Assembly (NCBI GenBank): GCA_029240075.1
Contig: JARBTQ010000024.1
Coordinates: forward strand, 1-39,351
From: Chlamydiales bacterium
GTDB taxonomy: Bacteria > Chlamydiota > Chlamydiia > Chlamydiales > JARBTQ01
DNA length: 39,351 bases
Direction: 5' to 3'
A program made the position numbers and the translations under genes. Shown piece after piece: positions 26,671 through 35,893 of the stretch (position 1 is its first letter; each line of letters starts with the position of its first letter). Under the pieces are notes generated by a model, which saw only the letters and a program-made list of their open reading frames with translations, did not search any database and was not told the DNA's origin.

Positions 26671-29600
26671 GGCGAATCTCCTTCCCTTTGGCGATACTTG
26701 CAGTCCTTCCCTCTTCAAACTGAACAATTAATTTAAAGAATAAGGGCACAAAGAAAATTGCTAGACAAGTAGCTCCTAACATCCCTCCTACAATACCAGT
26801 TCCAAGGGAATGCCTACTAGCAGCTCCAGCCCCAGTACTAATTGCAAGGGGAAGGCAACCGAAAATGAAAGCCATGGATGTCATGATTATAGGTCTAAAA
26901 CGCAGCTGGCAGGCTTTTAATACTGCATCTTCTATTGAAAGCCCCTCTTTTCTCTTAATAAGAGCAAATTCTACGATAAGGATAGCATTTTTAGCAGCTA
27001 AACCTATTAGAGTCACCAAACTAACCTGAAAATAGACGTCATTGTTTAATCCTCGTATCCATACAGCAAGCAAAGCTCCTAGCACAGCAAATGGCACAGC
27101 TGTTAATACAGCTATTGGTAAACTCCAACGTTCATACAATGCGGCAAGGATCAAGAATACCACAATCAAGCCAAATATAAACGCTTGATTCCCTGAACCT
27201 TCCGTAACTTTTTCTTGATAAGAAGAACCAACCCAGCCAATTGTGTAGTCGTTTGCTAAGAGTTGGCGTGCGACCGATTCGGCTGCTATCATAGCTTCAC
27301 CAGAACTATACCCTGGTGCAGCATTTCCCATGATCTTAACTGCAGGAAAACCATTAAATCGTTCAATTAAATCAGGTCCAACAGTATGTTTTAGTTTAAT
27401 GAGAGAGCTCAAAGGAATCATTGCTCCCTTTTCTGATCTGACAAAAACGTATCTTAAATCTTCAGGTCCTTCTCTAAACTGATGATCCGATTGTATATTT
27501 ATTTGGTAAGACTTTCCAAATAAAGTGAAGTCATTTACATAATAATTACCAAAAGTACTCTGCATTGTTGAGAAGATAGAAGCAATCGGAACATCAAGTG
27601 CTTTGGCCTTTATTCGATCTAATTCGATTTCAAATTGGGGAGTTGCAATAGAAATCATACTACGAAGGCTTGTAATTTCAGGGCGCTGTCTTGCAGCTTG
27701 CATATATTGCTCAGCTACCTCAGCGATATTCTCAATGCTTGCTCCCGAGCGATTTCCTAGGTAAAATTCAAAACCTCCTGTCATACCCATGCCCATTATG
27801 GGGGGAGGACATAATGCTATTATCCATGCGTCTTTCATAGTTGCATTGAGCCCCATTGTTTTGCCAGCTAAAGCTTGTGCTGATTGTTGAAACCCCTTAC
27901 GTTGCTTCCAATCTTTCAACTTGACAAAACTTACACCAGCATTTGTCTTTGCTCCTCCTGAGAGCAAGTCAAATCCTGTAAGTGTTAAAACTTGTTCAGA
28001 ATTTGGTTCTATCTCCAAGCTTTGACTGACTTCTCTAGTCGTTGCCTGGGTCTTTTTTAAAGATGTACCGGGTAAAAGAGCTGAAACTACAAATACAAAT
28101 CCTTGATCCTCTTCAGGGACAAGGCTAGTTGGAACACGCATATACAAAAAGGCACAGATAGATATGATTACTAAGAAAACAGCTATACTTGTTTTGGCGT
28201 ATTTTATAACTTTTTGGACACCATCTACATATAAGCTTTTTGACTTCTCAAAGAACTGATTAAAAGCGTTAAAAAATTTAGTAGGAGGTAAATGCTGATT
28301 TTTTAATAACCTTGCACACAAAGCAGGTGTCAATGTTAATGCAACAAAACCAGATATCGTTACAGAAATAGCAATTGTAATTGCAAACTGTCTGTACATC
28401 TCCCCAGCTAGCCCTCCCATAAAACTTACAGGGACAAAGACTGCACATAATACTAAAACGATTGCAATTACAGGGCTTGCTACTTGTCGCATAGAACTAA
28501 CTGCAGCCTCGTAGGGAGAAAGCTTTTCTTCCGCCATCAATCTTTCAATATTTTCAAGGACAACAATTGCATCGTCTACAACGATTCCAATTGCTAAAAC
28601 TAACCCAAACAAAGTTAATAAATTAATTGAAAACCCTAATACGTACATCCCAGCAAATGTTCCTATTAAGGAGATAGGGACGGCAACCAATGGAATTAGA
28701 GTTGCTCTACCGCTTTGTAAAAATAGGTATACAATAGCGATGACTAAGAGTAATGCTTCTCCTAGTGTTACCAAGACTTCCTGAATAGATGCTCTTACAA
28801 ATAGAGTTGTATCGAAGGGAATATAATAAAAAATGCCTTCAGGAAAATGACTTGTAAGCTCTTGCATTTTCTGTTGAATAAGAGCTGTGACAGCTAAACC
28901 ATTCGCTCCAGGCTGAAGATAAATTCCGATTGGAACGGCTGGTTTATCATCTTGCACGGCCTCAAAAGCATAATCCTGAGCTCCTAATTCTACTCTAGCT
29001 ACATCTTTTAGTTTCAGTACAGAGGCGTTTTCATTTGAACGTAATATGATCTCTTCAAAATCTTCGACAGTCACACGTTGCCCAGGTGTTGTCGTTGTAT
29101 ATGTATAAGCTAGGGCATGTAAAGTAGGCTCTTGCCCAAAACTTCCACCTGCATAGGGAGAATTTTGCTCTCGTATAGCATTTGCAATATCATCCGTTGT
29201 GAGACTATATTGAGCTAGCTGGTCTGGTTTTAACCAGATACGCATCGAGTAATTTTTAGCCCCAAATAGAGAAGCATCCCCAACACCAGGCAATCGCTTA
29301 AGCTCCTCTATTACATGTAGTAAAGCATAATTACTAAGGTAAGTCGCATCGTGATTATTATTATGCGAAGACAATGTAATTACCTGTAAAATAGAACTTG
29401 AACGCTTGCTTACTGTAACACCTTGTTTTCTTACCTCTTCGGGTAAACGTCGAGAAGCTATTTGTACACGATTGTTTACATCTATGGCAGCTTGATCTGG
29501 ATCAGTACCCACTTCAAAGGTTACTGTTAGTTTCAAACTTCCATTATTATTGCAGCTTGATTTCATGTAAATCATGCCGCCAACACCATTAATTTGGTCT

Positions 29601-29797
29601 TCAAGCGGAGATGCTACAGTAGAAGCAACGACCTCTGCACTTGCTCCTGAATAGGTTGCAGAGACAACGATCTCTGGAGGAACGATATCTGGATATTGTG
29701 AAACCGGTAGAATTCCCAGCGAAAGAATACCAGCCAAAACTATCAGTAGTGAGATTACAGATGATAAGACGGGACGATCTATAAAAAAACGAGCCAT
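26660..29797 (-). CDS. RND multidrug efflux pump, inner-membrane subunit (AcrB/MexB family)
   Basis: 1045 aa, full length for the HAE1 family. It begins MARFFIDRPVLSSVISLLIV. The proton-relay residues are present: Asp-Asp in GIVVDDAIVVLENIER (transmembrane helix 4) and Lys in GLAAKNAILIVEFAL (helix 10). Porter-domain blocks such as FVRASIQEVLVTLGEALLLV in order and FGLVLAIGIVV are intact, and the second-half helices are complete. It exports amphiphilic compounds using the proton gradient, with the adaptor encoded 14 nt upstream and the channel overlapping downstream. AAAGGA lies about 8 nt before ATG. Confidence 0.96.
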   Translation of the reverse strand: MARFFIDRPVLSSVISLLIVLAGILSLGILPVSQYPDIVPPEIVVSATYSGASAEVVASTVASPLEDQINGVGGMIYMKSSCNNNGSLKLTVTFEVGTDPDQAAIDVNNRVQIASRRLPEEVRKQGVTVSKRSSSILQVITLSSHNNNHDATYLSNYALLHVIEELKRLPGVGDASLFGAKNYSMRIWLKPDQLAQYSLTTDDIANAIREQNSPYAGGSFGQEPTLHALAYTYTTTTPGQRVTVEDFEEIILRSNENASVLKLKDVARVELGAQDYAFEAVQDDKPAVPIGIYLQPGANGLAVTALIQQKMQELTSHFPEGIFYYIPFDTTLFVRASIQEVLVTLGEALLLVIAIVYLFLQSGRATLIPLVAVPISLIGTFAGMYVLGFSINLLTLFGLVLAIGIVVDDAIVVLENIERLMAEEKLSPYEAAVSSMRQVASPVIAIVLVLCAVFVPVSFMGGLAGEMYRQFAITIAISVTISGFVALTLTPALCARLLKNQHLPPTKFFNAFNQFFEKSKSLYVDGVQKVIKYAKTSIAVFLVIISICAFLYMRVPTSLVPEEDQGFVFVVSALLPGTSLKKTQATTREVSQSLEIEPNSEQVLTLTGFDLLSGGAKTNAGVSFVKLKDWKQRKGFQQSAQALAGKTMGLNATMKDAWIIALCPPPIMGMGMTGGFEFYLGNRSGASIENIAEVAEQYMQAARQRPEITSLRSMISIATPQFEIELDRIKAKALDVPIASIFSTMQSTFGNYYVNDFTLFGKSYQINIQSDHQFREGPEDLRYVFVRSEKGAMIPLSSLIKLKHTVGPDLIERFNGFPAVKIMGNAAPGYSSGEAMIAAESVARQLLANDYTIGWVGSSYQEKVTEGSGNQAFIFGLIVVFLILAALYERWSLPIAVLTAVPFAVLGALLAVWIRGLNNDVYFQVSLVTLIGLAAKNAILIVEFALIKRKEGLSIEDAVLKACQLRFRPIIMTSMAFIFGCLPLAISTGAGAASRHSLGTGIVGGMLGATCLAIFFVPLFFKLIVQFEEGRTASIAKGKEIRHET

Positions 29798-29811
29798 GAA
29801 GATGTCCTTTT

Positions 29812-30975
29812 CTATTTAATATTTTTACAAGAGCAAGACTGGCAGCAGTGAGATGCTACAGAAGCTATTTGAGCTGCATTTTCTACTTTTACACCTTGTC
29901 CAGGTCGAACCTTAATCATACCCTGCGTAATCACTCGATCGTTTATATTAAGTCCTGCATCTATGATACGTCCTTTTGTAGTCAAAGAGCCTAAGACTAC
30001 AGATCTTACTTCAACTTTATCCTCCGCGGTTAAAGCATAAACAAAGGGTCCCTTTGTACTGTACATAATAGCATTTTCAGGCAGAGTAAATGCTTTAGGC
30101 TTAACGATGCCATGCAATGTTAATCTTACAAATTGACCAGGCAAAAGAACTGCTTTTGGATTGTCGAATACAGCCCGTGCATTTAAAGTCCCGGTAGATA
30201 AGTCAAGAGAACTATCTGTAAAGTCAACACAGCCTTCTTGATCATACATGCTCCCATCTGGCAGCTCTATCGTTACGGTAAGGCGTTCTGGCAATATAAC
30301 GTTACCTTTTAATGCGTCTTGGCGCCATTTAAGCCATTCACTGTCTGAATAGGCAAATTGCACATTAATAGGGTCAATTTGTGTGATCGTTGTGATCAAC
30401 CCCCTATCTGTGCCTGCCTCTATAAGGCTGCCTTCAGAGCAAGATTCTAATCCCGTTATTCCTGAAATAGGTGCAGTAATTGTTGTATAATCACAGTTAA
30501 TCTGGGCATTCCATAGATCTGACTTAGCTTGTTCATAAGCAAATAGAGCGTCATCACGTTCTTGACCACTGATAGCATTTTCTGAATGAAGTTCTAAAGC
30601 TCTTTTCCAATCCTTTTCAGCTTTACGAAATACAGCAGCAGCTTTATCAAAGCTTGCCTTATAGGGCTCTGCATCTAATTGAACTAGTAAATCCCCTTTA
30701 TTAATGAATGCCCCTTCAATATAAAATCGCTCTAAAAGAATCCCACTAGCCCTAGCATATACACTTACTTCTTTAGATCCTGCAGCTCGCCCTGAGTAGC
30801 TGCAGGTTAATGCTTCATCTCTAGTCTCCATTCTTTGCACAACCACAGTAGGCAATGGTTGTTCACTACCGAAGTTTGCTGCTCTTTGCGGATGTTCACT
30901 CTTACAGCCTATCGTGGAATTAAGTAAAATCATAAAATATAGGATACATATCCCTGCTTTTCTATAAGTTCCCAT
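29812..30975 (-). CDS. RND efflux periplasmic adaptor (AcrA/MexA family) with Cys-rich tail
   Basis: 387 aa. The signal peptide ends in a lipobox (TIGC, Cys24), so it is probably a lipoprotein. The order is standard: lipoyl half (SVYARASGILLERFYIEGAF), hairpin with coiled coil (about residues 105-165), second lipoyl half (YTTITAPISGITG), beta-barrel, and membrane-proximal LPENAIMYS. It bridges the pump and the outer-membrane channel. The end is odd: SHCCQSCSCK adds four Cys (377, 378, 381, 383) where most family members have none. It is the first gene of the operon, with AAGGAG 8 nt before ATG. No regulator gene is adjacent. Confidence 0.93.
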   Translation of the reverse strand: MGTYRKAGICILYFMILLNSTIGCKSEHPQRAANFGSEQPLPTVVVQRMETRDEALTCSYSGRAAGSKEVSVYARASGILLERFYIEGAFINKGDLLVQLDAEPYKASFDKAAAVFRKAEKDWKRALELHSENAISGQERDDALFAYEQAKSDLWNAQINCDYTTITAPISGITGLESCSEGSLIEAGTDRGLITTITQIDPINVQFAYSDSEWLKWRQDALKGNVILPERLTVTIELPDGSMYDQEGCVDFTDSSLDLSTGTLNARAVFDNPKAVLLPGQFVRLTLHGIVKPKAFTLPENAIMYSTKGPFVYALTAEDKVEVRSVVLGSLTTKGRIIDAGLNINDRVITQGMIKVRPGQGVKVENAAQIASVASHCCQSCSCKNIK

Positions 30976-31426
30976 AGGGAAAGCTCCTTATGTACATGCC
31001 TTTATAACAATTAATTTCTGTTAAACTGTGAATTTGTTATGGGAAAGCACAGTAAATAACAATCGAAAGCAAGCTTGATGCCAAATCGCGCCTGTAGATT
31101 ACATAGGACCACGCTCGCTTATGACAAATTTTTAACTAAAGATTGTTTTAAAGTTTTTTGAAGAAGCTATAATTCTCCAAAATTTTCTAGGACAAGGGTT
31201 ACAAAATAGATCTATATGGTAGAGGGAAGGGAGAACTAAGTGGGAAAAGTTAGATTAATTGAATAATTTTTTACATTAATAGCCGTGATAGTCCTTTGTA
31301 AAAAGAGTTTTGCAAAAGGTCTATCAGGCTAAGCTCACTTCAATTAAAAAGAATTTTACAAGTTTCTATAACTAAACTATCTTACAAGTTAAGTGGACCT
31401 CTGTACTTGGTCCTATTTGAAAAAGT
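30976..31426. other. Intergenic stretch upstream of the efflux operon
   Basis: 451 bp. It should hold the promoter of the RND operon (-) and the end of the 314-aa gene (-). Just after that gene, GGACC (31395-31399) and GGTCC (31409-31413) plus an outer pair AACTAAACT (31370-31378) / AGTTTAGTT (31424-31432) could fold into a weak end hairpin. On the - strand, 31021-31130 contains a 37-codon frame with one stop (ends NKFTV); this may be a gene relic, but I cannot identify it. Confidence 0.5.
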
Positions 31427-31432
31427 TTAGTT
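31370..31432 (-). terminator. Possible weak terminator of the 314-aa gene
   Basis: A 9-bp outer inverted repeat (31370-31378 / 31424-31432) with an inner 5-bp pair (31395-31399 / 31409-31413). It covers the stop codon at 31427-31429. There is no good T-run; listed as a candidate only. Confidence 0.3.
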
Positions 31433-32371
31433 AAGCATTTCAAATTTTAGCAAGATACACTCTTTTCCATGATTAATTTCTGTCTCCAGTTTATTGCTTT
31501 CACTAGAGAGAAAATAGGCTAATTGTGATGAACCTAAGAAAAAATATAATCCTAGTCTTGTATCGTATACAAAATATTGCGTAGGACTTTTTTTGATGAT
31601 AGCAATGGCTGATTCCTCGACAGAAGGGATATTGCTTTGATATTTTAAAATGAAAGCTGCTACTTCTGAACTATTGAAATAACTGTTTACTGTTGATCTA
31701 TCCTGAATATTAAACTCTATTGGATCTTTATAGCTTAGATTCAAAAATTGTTTAACCCTATCAGCAAAGAACTGATCAGAAGCAATATTTTTAAAAGAGG
31801 TCATTTCTTGTTGCTCATGACCATTATTAGTCTTCATTTGTAAATATAGCCAACGAAAGTAAGCTGCATCCTGTCGGTCAAACAAGTCTACCAACCAATC
31901 CTTGTCAACTTCTAATCCATTTTCAAGACGTGCGTGTAGACAGGCAGCTTTTCTATGAAAATTTTTTACAAAGGAAAAAACTTGACCAATACTATTACCT
32001 TGGAGTGTAAAATGGTAATTTCCATTAAAGCGACATACGACTTGTTTCAACATGAAAGCCTCAGCCAAATCTGCTTTATATCTTTCATTCAATCCTTCAT
32101 AAGTAATATTAGCTAAATCCATTTTTACAGAGCTACATAACTTATAGTCTTGGTATAGATCAGGGAAAGGAATAGCTGTATTACAACATTTTTTACTATT
32201 ACTGAGAACTGCAGATCCTTGAGGGAAATCTTCATAATTATTAAAAATACCATTAGCTACACTTTTGGTATGCAATTGTGATTCTTTATTGATATCTTCT
32301 GCTTTAAATGAAGAGGGTTTTGGAACATCTCCGCAGAGCTGTCCATCACATATCATATTGTTAAAGTCCAT
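31427..32371 (-). CDS. Unknown protein, possibly distant C58 (YopT-like) peptidase fold
   Basis: 314 aa, no signal peptide or membrane segment; 9 Cys, several near the N-terminus. I do not recognise it. The region around residues 254-290 (SAIAIIKKSPTQYFVYDTRL, then GLYFFLGSSQLAYFL) resembles the C-terminal part of C58/YopT-type virulence peptidases, where (H)AIAI...hFFDPNxGxFxF is typical. The Asp is present but the His position appears to be Ser, and I cannot find a convincing Cys motif at the right distance. It may be an inactive relative or unrelated. No ribosome-binding site is visible before ATG 32371 and the upstream DNA is very AT-rich, so the start is uncertain. A host-directed role is a guess from context. 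Confidence 0.55.
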   Translation of the reverse strand: MDFNNMICDGQLCGDVPKPSSFKAEDINKESQLHTKSVANGIFNNYEDFPQGSAVLSNSKKCCNTAIPFPDLYQDYKLCSSVKMDLANITYEGLNERYKADLAEAFMLKQVVCRFNGNYHFTLQGNSIGQVFSFVKNFHRKAACLHARLENGLEVDKDWLVDLFDRQDAAYFRWLYLQMKTNNGHEQQEMTSFKNIASDQFFADRVKQFLNLSYKDPIEFNIQDRSTVNSYFNSSEVAAFILKYQSNIPSVEESAIAIIKKSPTQYFVYDTRLGLYFFLGSSQLAYFLSSESNKLETEINHGKECILLKFEMLN

Positions 32372-32417
32372 ATAAATTTTAATTTAATTTTAAATTATTT
32401 TTATTTTAATTTTATTT

Positions 32418-33401
32418 TTAATTGAGAATTAACTTCCAACATCGATGTATTTTTGGATCATGAAAATCTATGGGCAAAGTTTTATGAGATATTTCTATAA
32501 TAGAACAACTTTGAAAAGGGGCCTCGTCAAAGACAAATCTACGCGAATTAGTGCTAAAAAAAATTGTTCCCCCTTTTGTAAGCAATTGAATTGCCCTCAA
32601 AAGGATAGAAATATAATCAACTTGAATATCGAAAAGTTGGTCCATCTTCTTTGAGCGAGACAGCGTGGGCGGATCAATAATGATAAGATCATATTTAACA
32701 CCAGACACAACTTCTTCATCCAAAAATTTTAAGCAATCCTCTCGTATAATCTCATTATTTTTAAGGGAAAGAGAATTAAGGATAAAATTTTCTTTTCCCC
32801 ACGCTGTATAAGTATTAGATAGATCTACGCTTTTAGTAAAACTGGCTCCTGCTACTGCTGCATGTACACTAAATGCGCATGTATAAGCAAATAAGTTTAG
32901 AACTTTTTTGCCGTTTGCCGCTGCAGCTACAATTTTGCGGGTTTCACGGTGGTCTAAGAAAAGTCCTGTATCCAAATAATCAACTAAATTAATTCTAAAT
33001 TTAATTCCGTATTCCAATACCGTAAAAAAATCTTTTGATTCCCCTACTTTTTCATATTGCTGTTCTCTTTTCCTTCTAATTCGAGTACGCCAAAAGATAT
33101 GACTAGGGTCTGTTTCAAAAATAGAACACAACGTTTCTGTTACTTCATTAATGCGTTCTTCACTAGGATCTACTTCTTCACGGGAGCTTGAAAAATAGTG
33201 TACACAAAATCGTCCTGCGTAAAAATCTATTGCTAGAGGATACTCTTTGATATCACGGTCATAAATTCGAAAACAATTTGTGAATGTGCGTTTAGCCCAT
33301 TTTCGAATGTGGCGGTAGTTTTTCCTAATGCGATTTTTGAAATGGGAAGTTTTATCTTCTCCATCAGAAATGTTAGGAAGCCCTAGTTGTGTTTCATCCA
33401 T
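32418..33401 (-). CDS. Class I SAM-dependent methyltransferase, RlmK-like
   Basis: 327 aa. The SAM-binding domain contains YLDTGLFLDHRETRKIV, KKVLNLFAYTCAFSVHAAVA, the acidic-loop KSVDLSNTY, and IIIDPPTLSRSKKM (motif IV DPPT), then GGTIFFSTNSRRF. These are the signatures of the RlmK half of bifunctional RlmKL (23S rRNA m7G2069 methyltransferase in E. coli) and of RlmI-like enzymes. The RlmL half with a THUMP domain is absent, so this is a stand-alone RlmK-type protein. Target is probably 23S rRNA; the exact base is inferred only. It runs alone with a weak ribosome-binding site (AGGA 16 nt upstream). Confidence 0.85.
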   Translation of the reverse strand: MDETQLGLPNISDGEDKTSHFKNRIRKNYRHIRKWAKRTFTNCFRIYDRDIKEYPLAIDFYAGRFCVHYFSSSREEVDPSEERINEVTETLCSIFETDPSHIFWRTRIRRKREQQYEKVGESKDFFTVLEYGIKFRINLVDYLDTGLFLDHRETRKIVAAAANGKKVLNLFAYTCAFSVHAAVAGASFTKSVDLSNTYTAWGKENFILNSLSLKNNEIIREDCLKFLDEEVVSGVKYDLIIIDPPTLSRSKKMDQLFDIQVDYISILLRAIQLLTKGGTIFFSTNSRRFVFDEAPFQSCSIIEISHKTLPIDFHDPKIHRCWKLILN

Positions 33402-34175
33402 ATATGATTACGTAATCCTAAATCAAACAAATAAAATTGGTATTGGTTTAATAGAAAGTCGACACAAGTAATTTACTATGAAATTGAATTATTCTCAACA
33501 ATTGTATTTAGAAAAAAAGAATTTATTTTAGATAGTTTAAGACAGCCCTCACATAACAACCTAGAGAAGCTTTACCACATAAGTAGGATATATATTTTTT
33601 CTAAACTAATTTGAAAAATGGCTTAACTTTCTCCCAAATAACTATATGAAGAGGTTGCTCAAAGGAGTTTTCTGATCTTTTTCATTGATATATCAGCTTT
33701 GTATTACTCTAATTCTATTCCATAATTAAGGAATTACGCTTATCTACTAGCAGTAGTTCTTAGACAACTTCTGATGAGTTGTTCACTATCGATGCATAGT
33801 ATCTAAAGAAAATTCTAAAAAATATTTGTTTCTAAAGTTTGAAGATACATACCCCTTTAACGTGGTAGTACTAGTTTGAAAATTTAGGCAATTAATCTAA
33901 ATTACTATGCTAGCTGATAGTCTCAAATATTTAGACTCTTTGCATCTAAATTTTACTCAGGAAATTCCGTGAGCAGACTTACGTATTTATTAGGGAGAAA
34001 AACAACTCAACAAAGTTAATTGTAGATTGGCATACGCCTTAGAATCTAGGACACATTACTGTTAGAAGCTCAGTATACTTTACCTGCATCAAGAAAAATG
34101 ATCACTTTTATTCAAAGCAACGATAATTAACCTTTTGAACTTTTCACAATTCAAAAGGCCTTTGCAAACAATTAC
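33402..34175. other. Long non-coding stretch with possible gene relics
   Basis: 774 bp without an intact gene. On the - strand, 33530-33660 reads VIWEKVKPFFKLV*KKYISY and continues GKASLGCYVRAVLNYLK, which recalls transposase N-termini but is too short and broken to assign. On the + strand near 33908 a short frame, LADSLKYLDSLHLNF, is reminiscent of a leucine-rich repeat and is quickly stopped. Both are consistent with decayed accessory genes. The pepA terminator hairpin lies at the right end. Confidence 0.5.
34131..34158 (-). terminator. Hairpin after pepA
   Basis: CCTTTTGAA (34131-34139) and TTCAAAAGG (34150-34158) form a perfect 9-bp stem with a 10-nt loop, 18 nt after the pepA stop. On the - strand it is followed by TTAATTATCGTT, a moderately T-rich tail, fitting an intrinsic terminator. 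Confidence 0.6.
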
Positions 34176-35672
34176 TTATAAATTTTCAAAAAAAGAAACA
34201 AGCAGTCTTACCCCTACGCCTGTTGCTAAGGTTGTATGGTAAGTTCTAGGTTTAGGTAAAAAAGCTGTTCCCGCAATATCAATGTGAGCCCAAGGAATTT
34301 CCCCTATAAATTCTTGCAGAAAAAGACCAGCGGTAATTGATCCACCAGGACGTCCACCTGTATTTTTTAAATCGGCAATATCTGATTTAATCTGTTCTTT
34401 GTATTCCTCATAAAGAGGTAAACGCCAAACTCGATCAAAACTTTGCTCTCCAGCTTCAAAAAGACCCTGTACAAGCTTATCATTATTTGACATAATTCCT
34501 GAAGCTTCATGCCCTAAGGCTATGACCATAGCTCCGGTTAAGGTTGCTAAATCGATGATCCTACTTGGTTTTAATTCCTTACAAGAATAAGCCAAAGCGT
34601 CTGCTAATGTGAGGCGCCCTTCTGCATCTGTATTTCCTATTTCTACCGACTTTCCTGAATATCCTGTGTAAACATCACCTGGCTTATAACTTTTAGCATC
34701 AATTGCATTCTCGGTAGCTGCAATGACTGCCGTAACATTTACTTTAACTTTCAAATGAGCCAAGGCTAAAATAGTCCCTAAAACAGCAGCAGCTCCAGAC
34801 ATATCGCATTTCATTGTTTCCATCGATCCTGTAGGCTTTAAATTCAATCCCCCAGTATCGTATGTAACCCCCTTCCCAACAATAACAGTATGATCCTTTG
34901 ATTTAGAATTACCCTTATATTCAAGTACAATAAAAGCTGGATCTTGCATAGAGCCTTGATTTACAGCTAAAAATAGGCCCATCTTTTGTTGCTCAATCCA
35001 ACGCTTATCGTATATATGAGCTTTTACATTTCCCTTGAATTGTGCCGCAATGTCTTTGGCTGTTTGTGCCAAATATTGTGGTGTAACCTCGCAAGCATTC
35101 GTATTAATCAAATTTCTTGCTAAGTCAACCCCTTGAGAAATATATGCAGAACGTGCTACTTGATCATGATCTTTGCGATTGAAACCAATAAAGTTAAGAT
35201 GTGTGATTAGCTTAGGCGTACTTTCAGCACTGCTAGCATTATTTTGTTGCTTGTAGTGATCAAAACGATAATTAGTAAAAAAAATTCCTTCGCTAACTCC
35301 TTGCATAACAGAAGATTCATCTATGTTAGAAAGACTAGGTGATAGCAAATTAAGATTACCCCAACCTTTGGTATGACAAAACTTAACTACACACGCATAG
35401 GCGCGGCGTAAACCTTCTACAGTTATCTTATCCTGATGGCCTAGTCCAACTAAAAGCCAACGCTTTTCTTTTTCTTTGTTTGGATAAGCAACTAGAATTT
35501 CCCCCTCTTTCCCTTTATGATCAGATAGCGGCAGATCGATAACTGGAAGAATAGATAGGGATGGGCTTTTGAATGCTAATTGAACTTTCTTTTCATACTG
35601 TATGACAGGGATAACTAAAATATCGGCAGCCTTACGTTTGTCGAATTGAGCTGTAAATGAAAAATCTACCAT
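34176..35672 (-). CDS. pepA: Leucyl aminopeptidase (M17, cytosol aminopeptidase)
   Basis: 498 aa, normal length. It removes N-terminal residues, preferably Leu, from peptides using two metal ions. Metal and active-site residues are all present: Lys267 (VGKGVTYDTGG), Asp272, Lys279, Asp290 (MKCDMSG), and Asp349/Glu351/Arg353 in NTDAEGRLTLADAL, the family signature. The variable N-terminal domain is about 165 aa. It lies downstream of ssb on the same strand, an adjacency I recall from Chlamydia, but the 221-nt gap contains a GC-rich hairpin, so the two may be separately transcribed. Confidence 0.97.
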   Translation of the reverse strand: MVDFSFTAQFDKRKAADILVIPVIQYEKKVQLAFKSPSLSILPVIDLPLSDHKGKEGEILVAYPNKEKEKRWLLVGLGHQDKITVEGLRRAYACVVKFCHTKGWGNLNLLSPSLSNIDESSVMQGVSEGIFFTNYRFDHYKQQNNASSAESTPKLITHLNFIGFNRKDHDQVARSAYISQGVDLARNLINTNACEVTPQYLAQTAKDIAAQFKGNVKAHIYDKRWIEQQKMGLFLAVNQGSMQDPAFIVLEYKGNSKSKDHTVIVGKGVTYDTGGLNLKPTGSMETMKCDMSGAAAVLGTILALAHLKVKVNVTAVIAATENAIDAKSYKPGDVYTGYSGKSVEIGNTDAEGRLTLADALAYSCKELKPSRIIDLATLTGAMVIALGHEASGIMSNNDKLVQGLFEAGEQSFDRVWRLPLYEEYKEQIKSDIADLKNTGGRPGGSITAGLFLQEFIGEIPWAHIDIAGTAFLPKPRTYHTTLATGVGVRLLVSFFENL

Positions 35673-35774
35673 ATCTTAACTCGGATAAGGGGTGTTTGTA
35701 TAAAGATTTAAACTATAACTTTAAGTTAAAAGGGTAATTTACAATCGGTCATTAACCTTATTTACTTCAAAGTA

Positions 35775-35806
35775 TCCCCTTGCTAAGTTGATTATCTGCA
35801 AGGGGA
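35775..35806 (-). terminator. Hairpin between ssb and pepA
   Basis: TCCCCTTGC (35775-35783) pairs perfectly with GCAAGGGGA (35798-35806), 14-nt loop; this is the most GC-rich stem of the window's non-coding DNA. It lies 88 nt after the ssb stop on its strand. The following bases ATACTTTG are only slightly T-rich. Confidence 0.55.
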
Positions 35807-35893
35807 AACCTTATTGTCTAGAGTATCCTTCAATCTTTAAAATGTACAGAAGTTATGCTCAGTATTTAATCAAGGCTTTAGGAAATATAAAAT

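Noticed and set aside
31021-31130. Interrupted - strand frame upstream of the efflux operon
   Set aside because: A 37-codon frame with one stop, no recognised family; possible relic but not supportable as a feature.
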